A stretch of DNA of 64,000 nt from Aegilops tauschii subsp. strangulata (GCF_002575655.3 NC_053037.3:570688880-570752879), one strand, 5' to 3'; shown: positions 10,534-21,188, counted from the first letter of the stretch. The notes: generated by a model from the sequence alone, not told the origin. Translations and numbers: made by a program.

Positions 10534-11960
10534 GAGCATCTCCAGCTGTTGGCCCCAGGGGGCGCCTAAATCGCCGCCTGGGGGTGACCCGGCGAAAAAA
10601 ATGGGCCTGGGGGCGAGTTGGCCCCCAACCGCCGCCCCCAGGGCCGGCCACAGGCGCGGGAAAAAAATTGTGTAGCAAATTTACGCAATGTTCGGCTAAA
10701 ACACGCCAAATTTCGGCAAACTTGGGCTTATATTCGCGGACTTAAGTCGAGTAGTCGCCATTACATATAAAAACTAATCAAAAAAAAACTTGCTGAAGGC
10801 CGAGAAGTCGCCATCGTCGTCGTCGCTGTTGTCGATGATGACGACTCCTCCTTCATCGCGGCCTCGGCGGCGCTGCTCGAAGCGCCGCAGGGCGGCGCGC
10901 TGGCGCTCCGTCGCCATCTTGATGGAGTCCTGGCGTGCCCATTCAAGGGCCGCGTCATCGTCAAGCTCGACCTTGCCGTGCTCCGTCTTCACCGGCGCCA
11001 GCCCCAGCTCCGTCTTCACCGGCGCGAGCCCCGGCTCCGTCTTTGGCTTGACGAAGCGCGGAGGAGGAGCCGACGAGGAGGCGCGCCGGCCGCCCTCGTT
11101 GATGACGATGCCGGGCTCGGCCTTGACGCCGAGCAGCGTCGGAGTGCCGGAGGAGTGGGAGGAGGAAGAGGAGGAGGACGCGCCGAACCTCCTTGGCTCC
11201 CATTGCCCGTCGCGTCGGCGGTGCGCCGGGGCGGCCGCCCGGTTGTTGCCGCCCTCGAGGTGCGTCAGCGCGCCCTCAAGTGTGCATGTCCGGCGGCGCC
11301 GGGATGTTCGCCTGGAACAGGAGCCAGGACTCCTGTTCGCGGAGCGAACGGCGGCCGAAGCCGTTGGCCGCCGCCTCGTCTCCGGGGAAACGCTCGGCCA
11401 TCGGGGAGATGGAGTGGCTGGGGAGAAGAGATCGGCGGCGGCGCTCGGGAGATGGAGTGGCTGGGGGAGAAGAGATTGGCGGCGGCGCTCGGGAGAGGGA
11501 GGGCTGGGGGAGAAGAGCTCGGCGGCGGCGCTCGGGAGAGGTGGAGAGGTGACACTCATCACAGGCGAGCGAGGCCATATATAGCCGCGCCGCGTCCGTG
11601 TGTACGCGTCCGAGGGAGGGGAGGCGTCGGCGCGCCGCCTCGTGAACGCGCCGCCCGTGAGGAATCAATGGCAAAGCTGACCGGCGGCAGCCTTGCCATT
11701 GATTCCCCGCGGGAAACCGAGGCGTCGGGAGAAGACGAGGCGGGCGGTGTCGCTGACGCGGCTGGCCCACGGCGCTTTCGCGCCAAAAACGATTCGCCCG
11801 GCGCCCCCCAGCGCGCCGGGTTCGGGTTGGGTCCGTCGGCGCCAATTTCGGCCCGACCGGCGAAAAAGGGCCCCTCGGGGCGTGACTGGGCCGATTTTTT
11901 GGCGCCGACGGCCGAAAAATCGCCTGGGGGACCTTGTTGGGGGCGCAGCTGGAGATGCTC
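10534..11960. mobile_element. PIF/Harbinger-like non-autonomous element, 1427 bp
   Basis: The ends are GAGCATCTCCAGCTG at the left and its complement CAGCTGGAGATGCTC at the right. The flanking duplication is TTA (10531-10533 and 11961-11963), the classic PIF/Harbinger target. Subterminal regions are GC-rich with GGCGCC and CCCGGCGAAAAA tracts. It encodes a passenger ORF on the minus strand and no transposase. Confidence 0.85.
10774..11401 (-). pseudogene. Passenger ORF of the PIF-like element (low-complexity acidic/basic protein)
   Basis: A plausible start at 11401 (MAERFPGDEAAANGF) leads to a segment with ANIPAPPDM and then loses frame near 11280. The second frame runs to 10774. It contains a Ser run, two KTEPGLAPVKTE-type repeats, EWARQDSIKMATERQRAALR (helical) and the acidic end VIIDNSDDDDGDFSAF. 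A TATA motif lies near 11576-11583. I recognise this as a repeat-associated hypothetical protein type of Triticeae. Compared with that type this copy appears internally shortened. The function is unknown. Confidence 0.5.
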
Positions 11961-12065
11961 TTAGGCTGGTAGCTGTTGCGAAGCACGTCCATATCTGGAC
12001 GCTATTGTTAGCAGGGTCCGGTGTTTGGCTCAAATTGGACCATAAACTCCTCGCCTCCATCCGAC

Positions 12066-13015
12066 TTAAGGGCAACTCCAACGACGTAAGGGCAATTCCG
12101 ACACGGCGAACTAAACTGACACGGCGGACGTCAATGTTCGGTTTTTTTCGTCGGTCCAAACGTGCAACCAACACGGGCGGACGGATTTCACATTTGCGCT
12201 GGATTTTTTTTAATAAAACATCCAGCAGAAGTCTAGTTTACATCAATTAAAACTAAAATATATTAATGAAAACATTAAAAAAATAGTTAGAGGCGGGCGG
12301 TACATCTAGGCGTAGTCGTTTTCCTCCTCCACCTTGGTCAGTTCGACGTAGACCGGTGTCTCCATCCACGGGAACACGTGCTGCAAGGCTGACAACTACT
12401 GCTCCGCTTGTCGCTCGGCCACCATCAACCGTTCCGCCGCCTGCCGCTCGGGCGTGCATGACATACGACGGCAACGTGCTCGTCCACGACCACAACTGCC
12501 CAAGCAGCGGCCATGGCTCCTCCTCCACAGGCTCGGGCGCGGGCGGTGATGATGGTAGTGGGGTGCGTTGGCCTCCACTCCGGTCGCCGATCGGCCAGCG
12601 CCTGCCAACGGCAGGCCACCTGGTGAGCTCCTCACGCTCGGACTCCTTGATGACCCTCCTTGTGGTCTCCTCGACGGCCGCAATGTAGGCCTCCTCGGCC
12701 TCCTAATCCTTCCCCTTCACCACGACCGGTAGTGACGCTGGAGCGGTTAGCGTGCATAGGGCGCACCCTGAAGCACGATCCGCAAAGCTGGTCATGCTCG
12801 GTGGCGAAGCACGCGTTCCAGTTGAGCGAATCCACCGTGTACAAGGCTGAGTCCGGAACGGCTGGCATCGGAACCCTATCGACGTTGAGGTGCCACCTGT
12901 GCGGCAGGTTGACGTCGGGCACCGGCACATCATGCTTCCAGAAGTATTGGCAGCAGCGCACTGAACATAGAGGCAAAAGTGTGACTGCAGACTCGAGATC
13001 GACTTTTCTGTTCTC
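12066..13015 (-). pseudogene. Degraded PIF-like element with passenger ORF remnant
   Basis: The left side shows GGCAACTCCAACG and GGCAATTCCGAC, resembling the ends of the element at 7348. On the minus strand are broken frames: YFWKHDVPVPDVNLPHRW, then DRVPMPAVP, SLNWNACFATEHD, and finally WTSTLPSYV. These fit another Triticeae passenger protein type with a PVPDxxLPxGWxLxxDRVPxPxVP motif. Frame breaks and the missing right terminus show it is dead. Confidence 0.5.
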
Positions 13016-13310
13016 ATAAACTAGCCAATTGTATTACTAATAAAAGAGGAACAACCCAGTCGTCTATACAATGTACGCTCTAACCATTGAATAAATTGTA
13101 CAGAAGATCAAACCAAGAAAATTCAACGAGGATGTGGAACAACTCACATGCGCCAACCATAGGTTGAGTGGATGATCCTATGATGAGCAAATGGTCCTAA
13201 TGACAAGCGGCCAGTGAGACGATGTTGCTCCTGCCTCCTGTGATGATTGGTGATGTCCGTGCTAGAGTTTGCTTATCACTCAGCGAGGTAAGAAGCGACG
13301 GCTTCAGGCA
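13016..13310. other. Intergenic, no gene seen
   Basis: Mixed sequence between the degraded element and the Stowaway MITE, with no supportable feature. Confidence 0.4.
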
Positions 13311-13312
13311 TA

Positions 13313-13572
13313 CTCCCCCTGTCTTTTAAAAAGCGTACTTCCAACATTATTGAAAGATCAAACTATCTCAAAGTTTGATCGAGTTTGTGCAAAAAGATAT
13401 CAATGTTTATGAAACCAAATAAGTATATGATAAAAATATATTTTATCATGAATCTAATGCTACTAATTTGATGGCATAAATGTTGATCTATTATTATATA
13501 AATACGGTCAAACATAAAAAAGTTTGACTTTCCAATAAAGTTGGAGGTACACTCTTTAAAAGACGGAGGGAG
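13313..13572. mobile_element. Stowaway-type MITE, 260 bp
   Basis: It is flanked by TA (13311-13312 and 13573-13574). The inverted ends are CTCCCCCTGTCTTTTAAA and CTCCCTCCGTCTTTTAAA, the typical Tc1/Mariner-derived Stowaway terminus of grasses. The interior is AT-rich and self-complementary (AAAGTTTGA and TCAAACA arms), so the whole element could fold as a hairpin. Non-coding. Confidence 0.9.
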
Positions 13573-13574
13573 TA

Positions 13575-14560
13575 TTAGGGTTTATAGGTCATGAAACATC
13601 TATCTATGAGAGGAAAACAACTGGATTGAGCATAATCAGAGCACTAATCGAACGACATGACTTGACGCCTTCCATACTATATTATTCGTGGACGCTGTTA
13701 GCAATAGAGTCCACCCTGAACGCTGTTATTCGTGGCGTCTTTCCTATTTTTACAATTTCAAGCGGCCCTTTACCAGTTTTGGAATTACAGAATTATCATT
13801 TACTATTAATAAAAAAATCAGAATGGGGACCAAAGTTCTAGACGCCAGTTCAGCGGCACCAACAACATGATTTGCGCCGACACACATTGCGTGAAAAACT
13901 TGGTAAGTAGGCAGGCACCTGTTCTCATCCACTAACCTTTTTATTTTCTGTTTCTTTAAGCCAGGAATTACTCCGTTGCTGATCAACCTCCATGGCAATG
14001 CCAGAATCCACGTGTTCTAAAAAATTGAAGCCGGTAGGAGGCTCGCTCAGGCGGCTAGAGCCACGAGATAGGATCACCATCTCACCCCTAAAGGTCAGGG
14101 CGGAGCCTAGAAATGTTTCCAACGGATGCTGTAACATGCTCGTTGGATCAAGAACGGACGGGACAGATCGAACGTTGTAGCAACACAATAGTGTAGATGT
14201 ACTGTAGACGGGATACTAGTCACGGGCCCATGTAGACCGAAGACTGTAGATGTGCACTGTTCATGTCGATTTGGCTGTTGATTCTTGATTAGACGGTCTA
14301 GAGAGATGGCCATGTCACCGTCACTGTTCATTGGTGACATGCCCATGGCATGTTACTAGATCTCAAGCCCGTTTAGACACATGGCGGGAAATCCATAAAA
14401 GATTCCATGAAAAAACCGTTGCTTTTTAAAAACAAGTTCAGTTCCTCTTTGAAAGTATGTTTGCTTCCATTGTGCTGGTAAATTGGCAGTAAGTTTTTTT
14501 TAGGGGAAGGCAGTAAGTTGTTGCTTACACGTGCTTCTCCAAATTAAAGTGGGTGATGTT
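13575..14560. other. Intergenic, no gene seen
   Basis: Only short frames. The tract near 13775-13838 (TTTTGGAATTACAGAATTATCATTTACTATTAATAA in part) resembles the complement of 10460-10520 and may be an old repeat. Nothing else can be named. Confidence 0.4.
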
Positions 14561-16560
14561 TATTTTATTTTATTTCATTTATTACATAAAAAGAAGTAGG
14601 AATCGGGTGATCTCCCAACAAGAAAATTGTCCGGTTTGGTTGCGAAGATACTTGTTTACAAAACTTGAGAAGAAGAGAGGTGACAGCAAAATATTTGCAG
14701 GAACGTTGCGCTACATTATGGGCTAGTCGCATCGCATGCCAGGTTGCCAACCCTAGTCCCATGCTGTCCTTGAGGAAAATGAGGCAGTCGGCCGGTGCTA
14801 TCGTCGGAATCAATATTGGGTTCGTTTTGTCGTCGGGATGGACTTTGTTTCCCAAATATCCTGTTAGGTCAGCGTTTTCTTTCAAAGAGAACCGGGGATG
14901 CCCTGCACTGCGTGTTTACTTGCTGGAAGGATCTGAATGATTTTTAGACAGCAGGGGCAGGAACATGATACAACCGTTTGCAGGCTAGCAGCATGCAAGT
15001 TGCTTGAATTTCCATGCCAGGGATGAGCAAGGGGTCCAGTTAGATACTCTTTGGGATCCAAATCTGAACCCAGCACTTGTTTTTATCAGATTTGCTTGCC
15101 CATACGCCCACACCGCACATGGAAAATTGCAAGCATCTCGACATTGTTTTTTTATAGACACGAGCCGATCTGACGGTAAATTAAGGTTTCATCCTGCTCT
15201 GCCTCTGCAGCAGGAGTGTTCTGACCTGAAGTCGCAGTCAAAACACGACGTGGTTCCCTGAATCTTCTTTATGTCTCCTTTATTTCATTCTTGTGGTTGG
15301 TGTTTGCCTGAATTTCAGAAGCTAGACTGCTCAAGAGGCAGATCATGAATTTCAGAACATGTACTGACTGAACAAAACAATTAAGTCAAACTGTCAGTCT
15401 GTTGGATCTGGACATGTATCTGTCAGTCTATTTATGAAAACAAAGTCCATTCCGAGGTCCCCGACAAGCTAAATCCTGCTTGCTAGTCCCCACTAGTATA
15501 TACTAGTATCAGTCGTATAATTTTGAAAGGCTTAAGTTTGCATGAATACAACAACTTCACTGAACCTGGGCTGCTGATGGAAATGATCTCAGATACACTG
15601 CTGCAGCTGTTCTCCTGAATAACTGCACAAAGGCATCTTCAGAGTATATCAATAGAAACATCTTCAAGCAGGGTGCCCAAGTTACTGCACAAAAGCCAAA
15701 GAGAACAAATTAATTAATTAATTAATAAGAGGGCACAGGCATTGTGCAGATGAGAATCCAATGTCCAGCCTGGATCGTGCAGAACTGTTAGATATACCAG
15801 ATCCATTGTCATCTATAATTCTATATTAAGTGCCGTGATAGTTTGACAACAGATAGGGAAGTTGCTGGACTATAATAATTAGAAAAGGATCCCAACTAGC
15901 TTGCTAGCAACTAAAACCTTAATGGCAGGTGTACCTTTTTGGAATTTAAATAGGGCTGATGATTCTTGAATGTTGAAGCCAGGTTCTTGTATATGGTGTC
16001 TACTGTCTAGACACCATTGAAAGTTTCAGTATATTAACTTGTAACTGTACCTGCATTGGCGCGTTTTGCAGCTTCCACTGCAATTAAGAGAGAGAGAGAG
16101 AGAGAGAGAGAAGGCGACTCGATGAGTCAATCTTCTTAGTAAGATGCATGAATCAGTTCTACTACATTCTGTACTTGTTGCTAGTAACTTCAAATCTGCT
16201 TTTCCTTGAAAACAAACTTGTGTTAAACTCTGACAAGAACAACAAGAAACTACATGTTTTTCTTTTCATGCAAAGCAAACAATTTCTCCGGGTTACAAGT
16301 TGGAACTTTACACGTTACAAGTTGCCAGGAACTTGAAAGGGGAATAAGAAATCACAGAGACAATAAGATGCAGATGCTGTACTTGTTGCAAGTTACCAAT
16401 AAAAGGCTTAACAAGATCCATTGCAAGACTGTACCCAGACTGAAAATAGACAAAAAGGACTAGAGTAATAGAGGTCGTGGTGTACCATTTATCACACACG
16501 ATTTTTGCTGCAAATAAAAATCTGTTGAGGTTCAGAAGGAGACCAAACATGCGAGCGGAG
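14560..16560. repeat. Duplicated non-coding block, copy D
   Basis: Same order of landmarks as copies A and B: CTTGAGGAAAATGAGGC, AAGGGGTCCAGTTAGATACTC, GAAATGATCTCAGAT, then GATAGTTTGAC with AGATAGGGA, and TTTATCACACACGATTTTTG near the end. It carries an (AG)n run at about 16086-16110 and a TTAA-repeat at 15711-15727. It lies directly upstream of the DUF247 gene. Confidence 0.7.
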
Positions 16561-17109
16561 GTGAGCAGTGCAGAGATCACAGCCGCTAGGCGTATCTACG
16601 CAGGTGAGCTGATCTACGCGGCATCAGACATGCGTCAAGATGCGTGCGACGGTGAAGGGGCATTCGCTGGGGTTGGCCTCATAGGAAACGTCGGCCAGAT
16701 AACATTTCCATTACTAATAAGTTGCAAGTAACAAGCTTCAGCAAACAAATATTAATAGTTACAAGACAAAATGCCTACAAATATCCTAGTGTTGAACCGC
16801 CATCCAAACTGACAGTACTTAGCCTGTGCTATAGGACATGCATTGCTACAAAGCAATTTGGAGGGATTTCTTTTTAACACAGCAATTTGGAGGTTAGTGC
16901 ACATGATGAACATTTGGTTGAACCCGCTTGCATGGCTATGATATTAGTGGTGTCTGCTGTCGAGGACCACGTCCATGACCCGCCAAATTGACGGCCTGGT
17001 TCTGGCTGGTCCAAGAATTTTCAGTGTGGATGCTGCACGATGGCTGTTTCTGTGAAATTCTCCAAGTCAGGTTTACATACCATAATTCTCCCCAGATGAA
17101 TACGGAGTG
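16561..17109. other. Upstream region of the DUF247 gene
   Basis: No coding frame. It must hold the promoter of the gene starting at 17110, but I could not assign a convincing TATA box. Confidence 0.4.
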
Positions 17110-18645
17110 ATGAACCAAAAATTCACGATGAGCGCAACCTATGAGCTAAGCATCAGAAACGACGGCCACCTCATTGACATCGCTCCAAGTCCAACCACTG
17201 GCACGAATAACGCTCTCAATCAGAGCGGCGGCGACATCCGCACGGAATGGCTGCGGGAGCTGACGTCGGCGTCACGGAGCGCCGCCGTCCTGAACGACCT
17301 CGTCGGCCGAACGCCGGTGCTGTGGTACCTCGGCGAGCGCGCGGCCACCATCCTCCGGCCGCGCTCCCGGCGCGCCGACCTGAAGGCGCTACACGCGGTG
17401 GCCATAGGCCCGTACCACCGCGGCGACCGTGGCCTCGCCTTCGACGACGAGGCCAAGCTGCCGTTCCTGCGGTACCTGCAGGACCGGTGCGGGCTCGACG
17501 TCGAGCAGTACGTCGCGGCGCTCGGGGCGGCGCGCGGCCGCTTCCGCGAGGAGTTCGCCGACGACGCGGACGCGGTCGCCGCGGATTGGCTCCGGGACGA
17601 GGAGAAATTCGTGAAGATGCTTCTCCTGGACAGCAGCTTCCTCCTCGTCTTCAGCCTCATGTTCGGCAAGACCGGCGGCTCGGAGGAACGGGCGGCGGCG
17701 TCCGTGGTCACCAGGGAGCGATTCATACTGTACACGGCCGTGGCGCAGTACGCCGACGAGGTCAAGCTCGACCTGCTCGTGCTGGAGAACCAGATCCCCT
17801 TCGCCGTCGTCAAGCTGCTCGCCGCCTCGTGCCGCGGCTTGAAGCTCCGCTCCGTCGAGGAGCTGGTGGTCGGCTGCTTCGACGGCATCTGGCCGACCAG
17901 GGCGCGCGACAAGGTCGAGTTGTTGCTCCGGCAGACGACGGACGCGAGATTCTATCACATCCTACACCTCTTCCACTGGTCGCGCGTCCCGGAGAACAAG
18001 TACCGCCTCCTCTCGGTGCCGCTCAAGTTTCCCGAGGCCAAGGAATCGGAGTCGGAGTGGATCATGCCTTGCGCCAGAGAGCTGCATCGGGCGGCGGTGT
18101 GGTTCCGGAAGCCCTGTCTGGACGGGGCGGAGAGGCACGGCGGCGACCTCAACATGGAGTTCCGGAGCGCGGCGGCGAGCCCGATGGCGGTGATGACCAT
18201 CCCCAGCTTCCACATCCTCGCCTACACCGCGGCGCTGCTCCATTCCATGGTGGCCTTCGAGAAGCACTTCCACTGGGCGCACGGCGCCTGCGTGACGGTA
18301 CACGTCAGGCGCATGGAGGGCCTCATACGGTGCCCGCAGGACGCGGCGCTGCTTCGCCGCCGGTGGATCCTCGGCAGCGTCAAGTGCACCGACGAGGAGG
18401 TGGTGGATTTCTTCCGTGACATGGTCGCGGAGGCGGCCGGGGTGCGCATGCCCGAAGAGTACGGCGGGATGATCAGCGCTGTGGCGCGGCACAGGAGGAG
18501 GCGGGCGCGCAGATGGTGTGGGGACTTGATACTGCACTTCCTCCCGTCGCCCTGGGTGTCCGTCTCGCTCGCCGCCGTGGTTGCGCTCATCATTGTGCCG
18601 GCCATGTTGCAGACAATCTACACCGTTTTGGGCTACAAAAAGTAG
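17110..18645 (+). CDS. DUF247 membrane-anchored protein
   Basis: Single-exon gene of 511 aa; start ATG at 17110 with an alternative in-frame ATG at residue 7. The family is the plant-specific DUF247 (PF03140). Typical motifs are HAVAIGPYHRG (about residue 97), the acidic D/E-rich helices, FVKMLLLDSSFLL, DLLVLENQIPFAVVKLL, and a late AYTAALLHSMVAFEKHFHW. The C-terminus holds one strong transmembrane segment (VSVSLAAVVALIIVPAML) with a short KK-ending tail, as in the family. Length and motifs are complete and no stop breaks it. The biochemical role is unknown for most members; two grass members are genetic determinants of the S and Z self-incompatibility loci, but the family is large and nothing here assigns this one to them. 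Confidence 0.9.
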   Translation: MNQKFTMSATYELSIRNDGHLIDIAPSPTTGTNNALNQSGGDIRTEWLRELTSASRSAAVLNDLVGRTPVLWYLGERAATILRPRSRRADLKALHAVAIGPYHRGDRGLAFDDEAKLPFLRYLQDRCGLDVEQYVAALGAARGRFREEFADDADAVAADWLRDEEKFVKMLLLDSSFLLVFSLMFGKTGGSEERAAASVVTRERFILYTAVAQYADEVKLDLLVLENQIPFAVVKLLAASCRGLKLRSVEELVVGCFDGIWPTRARDKVELLLRQTTDARFYHILHLFHWSRVPENKYRLLSVPLKFPEAKESESEWIMPCARELHRAAVWFRKPCLDGAERHGGDLNMEFRSAAASPMAVMTIPSFHILAYTAALLHSMVAFEKHFHWAHGACVTVHVRRMEGLIRCPQDAALLRRRWILGSVKCTDEEVVDFFRDMVAEAAGVRMPEEYGGMISAVARHRRRRARRWCGDLILHFLPSPWVSVSLAAVVALIIVPAMLQTIYTVLGYKK

Positions 18646-19274
18646 ACGATTTCGAGAACCAACACAAATGAAGGATGATTGTTTGTTGTCCAAGTGTCCA
18701 TGGTAACTTGGTCAATCTTGAAACTTGGCCCAGACACTGTGCCGTGGTATATGTGCGTGTGTGCTGTACTTGATGTTTCTCAAACAAAAAAGGAGGGTTA
18801 GTGATCTTCAATGTAAAAGGAAAGTCTATGTCTCGAATTGCATCACTGTTTGTAACTCAATTGGACTGGTATTTGTTTTCCAGCAGCAACAAATAAGGCA
18901 TTTCATGTTGTAACCAAACTCAACAGAATGATCCACATTGACACTTGGTTTAATCATCAGCCCAAAAGAGCATCAGTTACATGAGGGGGAAGTAAGTACG
19001 TATGCTTTTGCACACGCAGAACACTTTACAGCGCAGCAGTACAGAAGAGGGAAGAAAACATGATGACTGGAATGATTTAGAAGAACCATTACTAAACAGA
19101 ACGGCCAAGGTTAGAGTAGTATTTACCATCATTAAAGAACTAGGGCAAACTTGTCTCACTGAAATTGGTACATCAGCTTCAGGACAGCTGATCATTGCTT
19201 GGTACTTTGGTTGGCCATTAATCAATCACAGCCATATGAGATAAAAATAATACACAGCAACTTGCTACTGGAGA
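18646..19274. other. Downstream of DUF247, includes start of a duplicated host segment
   Basis: The first part is 3' flank. From about 19205 (TTGGTTGGCCATTAATCAATC) the sequence matches 61308 onward and belongs to the host remnant listed separately. I saw no other gene. Confidence 0.5.
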
Positions 19275-19283
19275 CAGAAGAAC
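19205..19283 (+). pseudogene. Unrecognised host remnant, piece 1 (split by two MULEs)
   Basis: This piece, 20793-20876 and 59568-59800 together form one segment homologous to 61290-61590. Joining them across the two TSDs restores co-linearity with that paralogue, which keeps both empty sites. The translated pieces (for example GHFVHLDDYF in the second) are related to the frame at 61410-61580, but frames are broken. I do not recognise the protein. Confidence 0.6.
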
Positions 19284-19555
19284 GAGTTAATTGCACAGAA
19301 GTACCACAATGGGGCATCACATGCAGATTGGTACCACGATTGCTAATTTTTGCGTGTCAGTACTAACATTGCTCTAAGTTTTTGCAAATAGGTCTAAACT
19401 GCGTATAAACATGTATTGACGGTGTATCTGACTAGCGGGGCCCGCCCGTCAGGTGCCGACGTGGCATTTTTTTGCAGAAAACCCCCTTACGTTGTACGTA
19501 ATCATAAGAACCTCCACCGCACGCGCCGCTCAAAGCCCTCGTCTGCACCGAGGGG

Positions 19556-20135
19556 ATGCCGCCGCCGGCGACGGCCCAGGGCACCCTAGGGGCGACGGCC
19601 GCGGTGCTGGCCGAGCTCCTGCACCCCGGGCGCGACCCAGACGAGGCGGCCGAGATCTTGGCCCGCCTGCTCTTCTGCACCCACCACACCCTCCCCGACC
19701 CGCCCGTCTCCGCCGCCGCCCGCCTCTCCGCCCTCTCCTCCGGCGACGCCGTCGACCGCGTCAGCCGCCTCCCCGACGCGCTTCTCCGCAGCATCGTCTC
19801 ACTCCTGCCCGTCAAGGACGCCGCGCGCACGGCCGCGCTCTCCCGCCGCCGGCGCGGGGTCTGGCGCTCCGCCCCGCTCGTCCTCGCCGACGCGGACCTC
19901 TCCCCCTCCCCGGCCGCCCCCGCCCAGCTGTCCCGCGTCCTCGAGGCGCACCCGGGGACCTTCCGCTGCGTCCACCTCACCGGCAGCTGCACGGAGGAGT
20001 CCCGCCACCTGCTCGCGCCCTGGATCCAGCTCCTCGCCGCCAAGGGCGTCCAGGAGCTCATCCTCGTCAACCGCCGGCGCCCGCTCGACGTCGTCCTCCC
20101 CGCCACGTTCCTGCGCGTGCGCGTGCGGGGCGGGT
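19556..20135 (+). pseudogene. Captured F-box gene fragment inside the Pack-MULE
   Basis: From the ATG at 19556 the frame contains an F-box at residues about 63-100: VDRVSRLPDALLRSIVSLLP, then VKDAARTAALSRRRRGVW. It is followed by the start of an FBD/LRR-type region: LEAHPGTFRCVHLTGSC, APWIQLLAAKGVQELILVN and LPATFLRVRV. In intact genes this N-terminal part recruits Skp1 of an SCF ubiquitin ligase. After about 20135 the same frame reads antisense through the second captured fragment and is no longer homologous, so the long frame to 20626 is a chimera. Confidence 0.75.
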
Positions 20136-20139
20136 CGAC

Positions 20140-20510
20140 GAACGGGATGGAAGGGAGCGCCGGCAGGGCAGGGGCCCGAACACCGCGGCTGTCGCGGTCG
20201 GTGAGGGCGGCGCGCGCGCGGCTGAGGGACGACGGGCTCGGGGGCGACGAGGAGACGAGGTGGAGCGCGAGGCGGGAGAGCAGGCGGCGGCGGCGGAGGC
20301 GGTCGACGCGGGCGGCGATGGCGTTGCAGGCGTCGAGGAGCGCGACCCCCGCGTCGAGGTGCGCGGCGACGGCGACGGCGTCCTTCTTCCCGTCCCCGGG
20401 CCCGGCGGCGAGCGCGGGCACGGCGTCGGCGAGCGTGGCGGCGAGGAGGTCGGCCAGGCGGGCGAGCGGCTACTTCTTACTGCGCGGCGCCTTGCCGTCA
20501 GGCCCCGCAA
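20140..20510 (-). pseudogene. Captured ROH1/BYPASS1-like (DUF793) fragment, antisense
   Basis: The minus strand from about 20480 reads LADLLAATLADAVPALAAG, then AHLDAGVALLDACNAIAARV, DRLRRRRLLSRLALHLV and LSRARAALTDRD. The LLDxCNAIxxxxxxLRxxxxLLxxxL pattern fits the plant ROH1/BYPASS1-related family (DUF793). It is only a partial exon, joined tail-to-tail to the F-box fragment. Assignment is from motif memory. Confidence 0.55.
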
Positions 20511-20792
20511 AAATTGCGGAAAAAAAACCTTTCATGGAGCCTTTTTCCCGCAAAAATTTGGGCATTTTTGTGCGTACATACAACGTAAGGGGGTTTTCTG
20601 CAAAAAAATGCCACGTCGGCACCTGACGGGCGGGCCCCGCTAGTCAGATACACCGTCAATACGTGTTTATACGCAGTTTAGACCTATTTGCAAAAACTTA
20701 GAGCAATGTTGGTACTGACACGCAAAAATTAGCAATCGTGGTACCAATCTGCATGTGATGCCCCAATTGTGGTACTTCTGTGCAATTAACTC

Positions 20793-20876
20793 CAGAAGAA
20801 CCAACAGCTGGGCATTTTGTCCACCTTGATGATTATTTCATTGTACAGATAGGTTCCTGATGCATTTCTCAAGAGA
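20793..20876 (+). pseudogene. Host remnant, piece 2 between the two MULEs
   Basis: The 84 bases include both target duplications (CAGAAGAAC and CTCAAGAGA). They match 61378-61463 of the paralogous segment, for example CACCTTGATGATTATTTC and GATGCATTTCT. Only 66 bp of unduplicated host DNA separates the two Mutator insertions. Confidence 0.75.
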
Positions 20877-21118
20877 GTGAAATTTACCCAAAACCACCAC
20901 ACTTGGGACTAGGGTAACAGGTCAGTAGTACATTTGAGCCATGTCACAAAAAACCACCAACTCTGAGCCTAATCGGTAACGCAGAGCATTGACGGGCCGA
21001 TTTGGCCGTGCAAACAGTGAAACCAACAGGTGGGACCCACCTGTCGGGTCTACGTGGCGCGGGCTGACGGACGCTGTTAGACGGAGGGCGACGGCCGTTT
21101 CCGCGCCCATGTATTAGG
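20877..21118. repeat. Left terminal inverted repeat of the giant MULE
   Basis: About 242 bp, inverted copy of 59326-59567. Includes ACCACCAACTCTGAG, GGTGGGACCCACCTGTCGG and CGGCCGTTTCCGCGCC. The transposase ATG lies only about 70 bp inward, so the TIR probably contains its promoter, as known for MuDR. Confidence 0.9.
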
Positions 21119-21188
21119 TCACGCGCCCGCCGTTTCCCTCTCCAATCCCCGATTCAGTTTCCTCCCGCGTGTTCCTCCCGCTCTACTC

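Larger units (their letters stand above)
19284..20792. mobile_element. Pack-MULE with long TIRs, 1509 bp
   Basis: Perfectly positioned 9-bp duplication CAGAAGAAC (19275-19283 and 20793-20801). The terminal inverted repeats are about 217 bp (19284-19500 and 20573-20792), starting GAGTTAATTGCACAGAAG and near-identical through AACCCCCTTACGTTGTA. There is no transposase. The interior consists of pieces of two unrelated host genes in opposite orientation, the hallmark of a Pack-MULE. It must depend on a transposase in trans. The similarity of the two arms suggests a fairly recent insertion. Confidence 0.92.

Noticed and set aside
10455..13838. Possible inverted repeat pair enclosing the second PIF element
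   Set aside because: The tracts at 10460-10520 and 13775-13838 match in opposite orientation for only part of their length, and the neighbouring GGGGACC motifs point the same way, so they do not form convincing termini.
18977..19244. Short opposite-strand frames downstream of DUF247
   Set aside because: No domain, no splice context, and part of the sequence belongs to the host remnant duplicated at 61290.
20067..20510. A 147-residue minus-strand frame in the Pack-MULE
   Set aside because: It is the wrong frame of the captured fragment (Ser/Pro/Arg-rich); the neighbouring frame gives the recognisable LLDACNAIAARV motif.
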